A stretch of DNA of 5,748 nucleotides from Verrucomicrobiota bacterium (GTDB lineage: Bacteria > Verrucomicrobiota > Verrucomicrobiia > Limisphaerales > UBA11358), in assembly GCA_021323835.1 (NCBI GenBank), contig JAJPKI010000315.1:1-5748 (forward strand). The letters are read 5' to 3'. The translations under genes and the position numbers were made by a program. Under the pieces are notes generated by a model. The model saw only the letters and a list, made by a program, of their open reading frames with translations. It did no database searches and was not told the DNA's origin. This document shows positions 1 through 5,026 of the stretch, one piece after another. The number at the start of each line of letters is the position of its first letter. Within the stretch, counting starts at the first letter, position 1.

Positions 1-131
1 AAGAGAATCGAGAACATTGGTTGCGGATTCCAATGTTCAATGACAAGTCGCGTTCTCTCAATTTATCGAATTGCGTGGCATTGGTCCTGTTCGAAGCATT
101 GCGGCAGCAGGGATTTCACGGCGAGATTTGA
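1..131 (+). CDS. trmL: tRNA (cytidine/uridine-34 2'-O)-methyltransferase, TrmL-like, C-terminal fragment
   Basis: This is the last 42 codons of a gene that begins upstream of the window. The first complete codon is at 3-5 and the TGA stop is at 129-131. The residues IPMFNDKSRSLNLSN followed by CVALVLFEALRQQGF match the C-terminal motif of the SpoU/TrmH (SPOUT) methyltransferases. In this family the SLNLSN(x)VA segment forms part of the trefoil knot that binds S-adenosylmethionine, and the helix after it helps form the dimer. The short tail directly after the motif and the Leu-Arg-Ile-Pro-Met lead-in fit TrmL (YibK) better than the longer TrmH or RlmB. TrmL methylates the ribose of the wobble base in tRNA-Leu isoacceptors. 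Only the C-terminus is visible, so the family is secure but the exact subfamily is an inference. The adjacent tRNA-Val is not a known TrmL substrate. Confidence 0.85.
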   Translation, partial: ENREHWLRIPMFNDKSRSLNLSNCVALVLFEALRQQGFHGEI

Positions 132-134
132 AGT

Positions 135-162
135 TTGTCAAAGCGTTGCGATTTGATAATTT
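135..162 (+). promoter_or_regulatory. Possible weak tRNA-Val promoter
   Basis: TTGTCA at 135-140 resembles a -35 box. The AT-rich GATAATTT at 155-162 resembles a -10 region about a dozen bases before the mature tRNA. The fit is poor: the spacer is 14 to GATAAT and 16 to TAATTT, so no register gives both a good box and 17-bp spacing. The tRNA may instead be read through from the upstream methyltransferase gene, whose stop is only 41 bases away. Confidence 0.2.
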
Positions 163-172
163 TGAGATTGGC

Positions 173-247
173 AGGCGCTTAGCGCAGCGGTAGCGCAGCA
201 GCTTTACACGCTGTTGGTCGGGGGTTCGAATCCCTCAGCGCCTACCA
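173..247 (+). tRNA. tRNA-Val (anticodon UAC)
   Basis: A full cloverleaf can be folded by eye. The acceptor stem AGGCGCT (173-179) pairs perfectly with AGCGCCT (237-243). The D stem GCGC (182-185) pairs with GCGC (193-196) around loop AGCGGTA. The anticodon stem GCAGC (198-202) pairs with GCTGT (210-214) around loop TTTACAC, which places anticodon TAC at 205-207. A five-base variable loop (215-219) follows. The T stem GGGGG (220-224) pairs with CCCTC (232-236), with one G-U pair, around the standard TTCGAAT loop. The discriminator is A244 and the CCA end (245-247) is encoded in the DNA. Anticodon UAC reads GUA and, with wobble, other valine codons. It lies downstream of the methyltransferase fragment and faces the convergent glycosyltransferase gene. 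Confidence 0.97.
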
Positions 248-254
248 TCCCTCT

Positions 255-270
255 TCGAGCTACAGCTCGG
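255..270. terminator. Short hairpin between convergent tRNA-Val and glycosyltransferase genes
   Basis: CGAGC (256-260) and GCTCG (265-269) form a perfect 5-bp stem around a 4-base loop. A sixth T-G pair at 255/270 is possible in the plus-strand transcript. It sits 8 bases past the tRNA 3' end and just beyond the glycosyltransferase stop, where a two-way terminator would be expected. No T tract follows on either strand, so it is not a standard Rho-independent terminator. It may only mark the 3' ends or act in processing. Confidence 0.25.
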
Positions 271-277
271 CAAGCCA

Positions 278-1495
278 TCATTCCAACGTTCCATCGCGAC
301 GCAATTTCATTTTTCGTCCGCGCCATTCGACGGTGTTTCCGGTGAACGCACAAAACCAAATAGCCGCCTGTAGCAAATCTTTCACCGGCACGAGCCAGAA
401 CGGCGCCGCGCGGTTGATGGTTGATGGTTGATGGTTGATGGCATATCGCCTTTGTAAATTTTGAGCGACGATAATTCGCAAAAGCAAAAATATTGGTAGC
501 GCGGCGAGCGCCGTCGGACAACAAAATCCATTTGCTTCAATATTGCCACGATACTCAGTGAAAAAAACAATCAACTCCGGCCGCACAAATTCAACAACAG
601 CCAACCACATTACCGGCCAAAGCGTTGCGTTGGATAAAATGCTGAAAAAATAGGGCAGGGGCTGGCAAACGCGAATCGTCCGTGCCCAGCGCAATTGATG
701 TTTCCAAATGTCGTGCCAATTTTTTTTCGGTTCCCAACATTCGACGACAATTGGGCAAAGCTCGATGCGATAATTTTTTTTAGCGATGCGATTGCCGAGT
801 TGATAATCGTCGGCAAGGCTATTCACAAACGATTTGAAGCCGCCAATTTCACCAAGAATTTTTCTTCGTGTGAGCATGACCGCGCCGAGCGCAAAATCGA
901 GCGGCTTGAGCGTTTGCGATTGCAAAACCTGGCTCCAGAAATCGGCATTGATGGCGACGACTTCCCATTGCATTGCGGCGGTCGCCGGATTTGCGAGGCG
1001 ATAAAAGCAATTCACGAGACCGACTTTTTCATCGTGTAGCGCCGCAACTGCGTTCGAAAAAAAATCTGTCGGCACGCGAACGTCCGCGTCGCTGACGAGA
1101 ACCAAATCGTGTTTCGCCAATTTTTCCAATTGCACGAGCGTGGAAACTTTTGCATTAGTCCCAAGATTTTCGGGGCAAATGACCAATTGCGCGTCGACTT
1201 GCGGAAATTTTTGCAGAAGTTCACCAACAATTTTGCAAACGGCGTCACTAGCATCAGCGACGCCGAAGAGAATTTGGATTTGTCCGGCGTAATTTTGCTT
1301 GAGCCAGCTTTCGAGCGAATCTGAAGTTGTTTCATCGCAGCCTTTGAGCGGTTTGAGAATTGAAATCGCGGGAGAAAAATTTGAGCCGGCAATTTTCTGA
1401 TGCAGTGGAAATTTTTTTGCGGCAAGAAATTGCCAGAGCAAGAGCGCGAAACTTAAAATCGCAAGCGTGCCAAAAATGAAATTGAGATAAATCAC
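278..1495 (-). CDS. GT21 ceramide glucosyltransferase-like / HpnI-type membrane glycosyltransferase
   Basis: This 405-residue protein probably transfers a sugar from a nucleotide donor to a lipid at the cytoplasmic membrane. An N-terminal membrane helix spans about residues 2-24. A GT-A catalytic domain follows, opening with ISILKPLKG (45-52). It has an acidic D81/D84 region, SDADVRV with D136 and D138, LADDYQLG with D229/D230, and HQLRWART (266-273). These correspond to the D1, D2, D3 and (Q/R)XXRW signature of ceramide glucosyltransferases, with His at the first position of the last motif. C-terminal hydrophobic segments lie at about 283-312, 328-345 and 365-385, and the protein ends in a basic WRGRKMKLRR tail. 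The start is GTG at 1495. The only in-frame codons before it run back to a stop, and no clear Shine-Dalgarno site is visible. It begins 21 nt after the GH42 stop, which points to co-transcription. A TTGATGG heptamer array interrupts residues 352-361. The family also contains hopanoid-associated HpnI, and the lipid acceptor cannot be decided from sequence. Confidence 0.88.
   Translation of the reverse strand: MIYLNFIFGTLAILSFALLLWQFLAAKKFPLHQKIAGSNFSPAISILKPLKGCDETTSDSLESWLKQNYAGQIQILFGVADASDAVCKIVGELLQKFPQVDAQLVICPENLGTNAKVSTLVQLEKLAKHDLVLVSDADVRVPTDFFSNAVAALHDEKVGLVNCFYRLANPATAAMQWEVVAINADFWSQVLQSQTLKPLDFALGAVMLTRRKILGEIGGFKSFVNSLADDYQLGNRIAKKNYRIELCPIVVECWEPKKNWHDIWKHQLRWARTIRVCQPLPYFFSILSNATLWPVMWLAVVEFVRPELIVFFTEYRGNIEANGFCCPTALAALPIFLLLRIIVAQNLQRRYAINHQPSTINRAAPFWLVPVKDLLQAAIWFCAFTGNTVEWRGRKMKLRRDGTLE
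414..441. repeat. Four perfect tandem copies of heptamer TTGATGG
   Basis: Units lie at 414-420, 421-427, 428-434 and 435-441 with no mismatch, and two further G bases at 412-413 extend the period. On the coding (minus) strand of the glycosyltransferase the unit reads CCATCAA. Seven bases are out of step with codons, so three units encode one seven-residue period and the protein reads INHQPSTIN at about 353-361. The array lies between two predicted membrane segments. Gain or loss of one or two units would shift the frame before the last 45 residues or so. Confidence 0.95.
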
Positions 1496-1516
1496 CGGCG
1501 GAAATGAAACGAAAAA

Positions 1517-3592
1517 TCAGGCGGTCGCGCCAGCGGATTTGGCTTCGGGATGCTCGTCGAGGACGAGCACGCCGTGAGGCGGCAAATCGTAATTGCCGGA
1601 AAACGTATTGCCGGTGAGAAAATCGTGCATCGGCTTGTAAAATTGAACGCGCACGGGCGAGTTCTGGTGATTGAGCAAAAAGAAAACGCGCGTGCCTTCT
1701 TTTTGGCGCATGCTCACTTCGACGTTTTCAGGAACTTTGAGCAGCGGATGAAGATTGCACATTTGCCGGAGCCAGCCGGTGAGGTCGTTGTAAAAATGCT
1801 GGTGGCTTTGCGTGCCGACGTAAATGGCTTTGCCGAGTCCGAAATTATTCATCGTCACGGCAGGTTTGCCGGCGTAAAAATCTTTTGCATAGACGGCGAG
1901 GATTTGGCAGCCCTTCGGCTCGACGATATCGCACCACAACCGCGCTGGATGCAAATGGCTGGTAGGAAACGCGCCTTTGAAGGTGAGATGATTTTCTTCG
2001 CCGGGCGGAATCGGGTCGAATTCCAAAACTTCAAGGCCGAACAAATCGGTAAGTTCGCCGGGAAATCCGGTGTCCGGCGCGATGTGATGTTCGTTGACGA
2101 GCGCGGTGTTAAATGTGCCGACGAGTGTGCCGCCGTTTTGAACGTAAAGTTTCAGGCGGTCGGCTTCGCCGGGCGAAAGCACGGTGAGCGACGGCGCGAA
2201 AACAATTTTGTATTGTGACAAATCATCGGTGGGACGCGCGAAATCCACTTGAATGTTGCGGTCGTGAAGCGAATTGTAAATGAGTTGGATGTGGTCGCGC
2301 AGGCTGAAATGTTTGTTCGGCTGGTTGGGCTGCTGCAGCGCCCAGTCGCTGTCGTGATTAAAAAGAATCGCGACTTCGGAAACAACTTTGGTGTCTTTGA
2401 GCGCGGGCGCGAGTAATTTCAATTCTTCACCGATTTGGGAAATTTCCTGAAAGACGCGGTTGTTCCCGCCGATGTGATGCGGCACGACGCCGCCGTAAAA
2501 TTTTTCCGCGCCGATGCGCGGCTGGCGCCAGCGGAAAAATAAAACCGCATTCGCGCCGCGCGAAACGAGCTGGTAGGTGAACAGGCGGACAAGGTTTGGA
2601 CGCACGAGGGAATTGACGTCCTGCCAATTGACCTGCCCGACTTTTTGTTCCATCGCCCAAAAGCCGTTCTCGCCGTCGGGAGTTTTGATGTCCGATTTTT
2701 TCAGCGAGCGGAGCAAATCAATATCGCAGGCCAGCTCGGCGGTTTTCGCTTTCATCACGACGTTGCTTTCGACGGAGACGAAATCCACGACGCTTGCCAT
2801 GTCGAAATGGTCAAACTTGCGGAGGAACGCGCGCATGGTGACGGTAACGGGAATTTTCGGGCAACGCTCGTGCAACAAATCCGCCTGCATTTTTACGAAT
2901 TGCACCATCGTGTCGCTGCAAAAACGGTTCCAGTCGAGCAGCAGCGCGGGATTGTGCTGCGCGGGCGCATACATCGGCATCGGGACCTGGTCCCACGACG
3001 TTACATTTTGTCCCCAAAATCGCAGGCCGAGTTTTTCATTGAGATTTTCAATCGTCTCATATTTTGCCTGCAGCCAGAAATGCCATTCTTCGCGGGAGGC
3101 GTTGTTAAATGAAAATTCCGTGTCATTTCCGCCCATGGAATTATCAATTTGAAATGCGATAAGTTGCGGATGGTCGCCAAGCGCCTCAATCATCGCGGAA
3201 ACGATTTTTTTTGAGTAATCCCAATAAACATCGCTCGAAAGGCAAATCGCGCGGCGCGTGCCTTCGTGTTTTGTGCGGCCAAATTCGTCGAGCGGCAAAA
3301 TTTCCGGATGTTTTTTGGCGAGCCAAACGGGCGGCGCGGCGGTCGGCGTGCCGAGCACGACTTTGATGTCGTGACTTTCCATGATGTCCATCACGCGGCG
3401 CAGCCAGAGGAAATCGTATTTGCCTTCTTCAGGTTCGCAAATGCCCCAGGAAAATTCGCCGATGCGCACGACGTTCACGCCCGCTTTGGACATCAGCACG
3501 GCGTCTTGTTCCCAGGCAGCCTCGGGATTTTCGGCGGTGCCGGCATAAGGAAAGACCCAGTGTTCAGGATAATAATCAACGCCGAAAAACAT
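1517..3592 (-). CDS. GH42 beta-galactosidase-like protein with atypical acid/base site
   Basis: This 691-residue protein has the normal GH42 length and layout. The TIM barrel covers about residues 1-390 and starts FFGVDYYPEHW. A Rossmann-like trimerisation domain covers about 400-610, and a small C-terminal beta domain covers about 615-680. GH42 enzymes remove terminal beta-galactose from oligosaccharides with retention of configuration. Family landmarks include FSWG (47-50), WEQD (27-30), RRAICLSS (113-120) and the nucleophile region WAMEQ with E315. The acid/base motif, normally QxDNE, reads QIDNSMGG at 148-155, so Ser152 stands where Glu is expected. E159 lies seven residues further on. 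Of the cysteine cluster that binds zinc in some GH42 enzymes, only C117 remains. No signal peptide is visible, so it is probably cytoplasmic. The start is ATG at 3592 without a clear ribosome site. A weak promoter-like pair (TTGCGC, 16-bp spacer, TAAAGT, at 3648-3621 on the minus strand) lies in the 105-bp upstream gap. The glycosyltransferase follows closely. Family assignment is firm; activity is uncertain. Confidence 0.9.
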   Translation of the reverse strand: MFFGVDYYPEHWVFPYAGTAENPEAAWEQDAVLMSKAGVNVVRIGEFSWGICEPEEGKYDFLWLRRVMDIMESHDIKVVLGTPTAAPPVWLAKKHPEILPLDEFGRTKHEGTRRAICLSSDVYWDYSKKIVSAMIEALGDHPQLIAFQIDNSMGGNDTEFSFNNASREEWHFWLQAKYETIENLNEKLGLRFWGQNVTSWDQVPMPMYAPAQHNPALLLDWNRFCSDTMVQFVKMQADLLHERCPKIPVTVTMRAFLRKFDHFDMASVVDFVSVESNVVMKAKTAELACDIDLLRSLKKSDIKTPDGENGFWAMEQKVGQVNWQDVNSLVRPNLVRLFTYQLVSRGANAVLFFRWRQPRIGAEKFYGGVVPHHIGGNNRVFQEISQIGEELKLLAPALKDTKVVSEVAILFNHDSDWALQQPNQPNKHFSLRDHIQLIYNSLHDRNIQVDFARPTDDLSQYKIVFAPSLTVLSPGEADRLKLYVQNGGTLVGTFNTALVNEHHIAPDTGFPGELTDLFGLEVLEFDPIPPGEENHLTFKGAFPTSHLHPARLWCDIVEPKGCQILAVYAKDFYAGKPAVTMNNFGLGKAIYVGTQSHQHFYNDLTGWLRQMCNLHPLLKVPENVEVSMRQKEGTRVFFLLNHQNSPVRVQFYKPMHDFLTGNTFSGNYDLPPHGVLVLDEHPEAKSAGATA

Positions 3593-3697
3593 AATTAGCA
3601 GTGTGTTGGCTGACGAAGCAACTTTAAATCAAATCATGCGTGGCGCAATCTAAATTCGGCAGAGATTAAATGCCGCCGTTGATAAAATTCCGCGCAA

Positions 3698-4456
3698 TTA
3701 TTTTTTGAATAAATTGCCGATGCCGGATTTAAGTTTGTTCAAGTTTGTTGAGCCGAGATTGATGGCGCCGCTGCCTGCGTTCGCGGCATATTTGGCGAGT
3801 TCATGAAGCGTGGCTTCATAAATGGCATCCGTCACGCGCTTGGTCAAATCGGATGCGGTGATGCCTCCGGGCCCTTTGCCCATGTCGGTCAAATGAATTT
3901 CCGGCAACGGCAAATTATTTATCGAAATTTCTTTGCCCGCGAACAAGACAAGCGAACCATTTACTTTTGCGCCGGTGATAAGGAAATCGTCCACTTCCAA
4001 TTTTTTGGCCGGCTTGGGCTGGCCGACGGAATTGGTCACGGTCGGGCCGCCTTTTTGGGCTGTGCTGCCGACGTTGTTTTTAATGGTCATCAGATTGTTT
4101 CCGCTCAATCCGCCTTCAAAGGTAATGCTCGGAGATTTTACTTCGACCGAGCGCACGACGATTTTGTCCGAGAGCAGCGACATCGGGTTAATTCCGACCG
4201 ATGCTTCGCCGACGCTCATGGCTTGCGTCGATTTGAAATTCGGCGGATTGCCGACGACCAATCCTTTGACGCTCGCCGAGCCGGTGAGCAAGCCGATGTG
4301 AACCGAATCGAGCGTGACGGAAACCTTAGTGATTTGCGGGCCGTAAGTTTCAATCGTCTTTTTAACGATGCGGTCAAGGTTCAATGCGACGACCACAACG
4401 GCGATAATGACCAGCGCGACCAGGATGAGAACGATTCTCCAAATAATTTTTTTCAT
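3698..4456 (-). CDS. Short AsmA-like, membrane-anchored protein
   Basis: The 252-residue protein starts MKKIIWR and has one hydrophobic helix at about 5-25, with a basic N-terminus that places the rest outside the cytoplasmic membrane. After the helix, residues 27-115 show the pattern of AsmA/DUF748-type proteins. This comprises a short amphipathic stretch (LDRIVKKTIETYG), beta-rich VSVTLDSVHIGLLTGSASV, then KGLVVGNPPNFKS (64-76), SVGINPMSLLSDKIVVRSV (86-104) and SPSITFEGG (108-116). A low-complexity Gly/Thr/Lys linker (about 125-152) precedes a second beta stretch (153-190) and a Gly/Asn-rich helical tail. AsmA-type proteins are linked to outer membrane assembly and lipid transport between the membranes, but this one is far shorter than typical AsmA and its role is unknown. 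The start is ATG at 4456, 41 nt after the response regulator stop, with no near Shine-Dalgarno site. It may share a transcript with that gene. Confidence 0.7.
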   Translation of the reverse strand: MKKIIWRIVLILVALVIIAVVVVALNLDRIVKKTIETYGPQITKVSVTLDSVHIGLLTGSASVKGLVVGNPPNFKSTQAMSVGEASVGINPMSLLSDKIVVRSVEVKSPSITFEGGLSGNNLMTIKNNVGSTAQKGGPTVTNSVGQPKPAKKLEVDDFLITGAKVNGSLVLFAGKEISINNLPLPEIHLTDMGKGPGGITASDLTKRVTDAIYEATLHELAKYAANAGSGAINLGSTNLNKLKSGIGNLFKK

Positions 4457-4497
4457 AAGTTAAAATGGTTTTCCGCCTGCCGTTTTTCCAGCAAAAT

Positions 4498-4890
4498 TTA
4501 CGCTTGTGCCAGCGATTGAACCGATTCGACGAAATCGCGAATTTGATACGGCTTGGGCAAAAAACGGTCCGGCTTCATTTTCTCGTCGGCATAAATCCGC
4601 TCATCTACCGTGCCGCTCAACAACAAAATTTTTTGCGACGGATTTAACCGGCGGCATTCGCGCAGCAAATCCATGCCGGTCGTCTCGCCCATGGCGTAAT
4701 CGGTAATCACCAGCGACGGCTTGGCTGCCGGAAACGCGCTCAACGCCTTTTTTGGGTCACGAAAAGTTTGGACGTTGAAACCCAGTGGTTGCAGGATGGT
4801 TTGGGCCAAATCGAGCAAAATCGGTTCATCGTCCACCACAAAAATCGTAGTTGACGGCCCGGCACCGCCTCTGATTTCCGCGCCACTCAT
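4498..4890 (-). CDS. Single-domain (CheY-like) response regulator
   Basis: This is a receiver domain with no output domain, 130 residues from the ATG at 4890. The motifs are in the expected order: TIFVVDDEP with the acidic pair D20/D21 that binds Mg2+, phospho-acceptor D64 in VITDYAM, S92 in LLLSGT (the conserved Thr/Ser), and K113 in PKPY. The domain fills the whole protein, so it must signal by protein contact or pass phosphate on in a relay. No histidine kinase is in the window, so it is an orphan here. The frame stays open upstream to a TTG at 4929, which would add 13 residues (start MQLALNGY). I prefer the ATG because receiver domains need only a short lead before the first beta strand, but neither start has a strong ribosome site. 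The AsmA-like gene follows after 41 nt, and the DUF4912 gene is divergent. Confidence 0.92.
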   Translation of the reverse strand: MSGAEIRGGAGPSTTIFVVDDEPILLDLAQTILQPLGFNVQTFRDPKKALSAFPAAKPSLVITDYAMGETTGMDLLRECRRLNPSQKILLLSGTVDERIYADEKMKPDRFLPKPYQIRDFVESVQSLAQA

Positions 4891-4944
4891 GCCAGCCGCA
4901 ATCAAATACCCATTTAGCGCCAGTTGCAAGCTTCATTTAGGGCA

Positions 4945-4971
4945 AAAATTTTATTCACAAAGTAAAATTTT
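4945..4971. promoter_or_regulatory. Perfect AT-rich inverted repeat in divergent promoter region
   Basis: AAAATTTTA (4945-4953) and its exact reverse complement TAAAATTTT (4963-4971) flank a 9-base spacer. Each arm also contains the palindrome AAAATTTT, and the two palindromes start 19 bp apart. The site lies between the starts of the response regulator and the divergent DUF4912 gene. That position and symmetry suit a dimeric regulator acting on both, or a hairpin in a leader RNA. AT-rich promoter DNA yields such repeats by chance more often than GC-rich DNA does. Confidence 0.35.
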
Positions 4972-5000
4972 CCATTGCGCCAAAAGCGGCATCGGCGTAA

Positions 5001-5006
5001 TGTAAT
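5001..5006 (+). promoter_or_regulatory. Possible -10 box for the DUF4912 gene
   Basis: TGTAAT matches the TATAAT consensus at five of six bases and stands about 20 bases before the start codon. No good -35 box is found at 16-18 bp. The nearest candidate, TTGCGC at 4975-4980, is 20 bp away, although it is exactly 17 bp from the weaker TAATGT at 4998-5003. The leader would be very short but would still include the ribosome site. Confidence 0.25.
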
Positions 5007-5015
5007 TTCTGACAA

Positions 5016-5022
5016 AAGGGGA
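5016..5022 (+). promoter_or_regulatory. Ribosome binding site of the DUF4912 gene
   Basis: AAGGGGA is a purine-rich Shine-Dalgarno-like site with four bases between it and the ATG at 5027. It fixes the start in preference to the in-frame ATGs at 5051 and 5066. It is the clearest ribosome site in the window. Confidence 0.6.
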
Positions 5023-5026
5023 AGTA

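Noticed and set aside
12..38. Perfect 9-bp inverted repeat GAACATTGG / CCAATGTTC with a 9-base loop.
   Set aside because: It lies wholly inside the TrmL coding sequence, upstream of its conserved C-terminal motif, has no T tract, and is not placed to regulate anything visible.
173..247. tRNA-Val as an integration (attachment) site for a mobile element.
   Set aside because: No integrase gene is present, no second copy of the tRNA 3' end was seen in the window, and the genes that follow look like ordinary chromosomal genes.
204..524. Minus-strand 106-residue frame ending in MVGAEGFEPPTNSV.
   Set aside because: It is read antisense through the tRNA-Val gene and out of frame through the glycosyltransferase. 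The GAEGFEPPT peptide is a well-known false product of reading across tRNA genes.
1550..2218. Plus-strand 222-residue open frame opposite the GH42 gene.
   Set aside because: It is antisense to clear GH42 coding sequence, has no recognisable domain, and arises from codon bias. The same applies to the frames at 2577-3152 and 2645-3112.
3803..4519. Plus-strand 238-residue open frame opposite the AsmA-like gene.
   Set aside because: The minus-strand protein has a membrane anchor and AsmA-like patterns, while the plus-strand frame is a Cys/Arg/Asp-rich shadow with no domain.
4934..4936. ATG on the minus strand just before the response regulator's TTG.
   Set aside because: It is out of frame with the receiver domain and opens only a short frame of no recognisable character, so it was not used as a start or called as a leader peptide.
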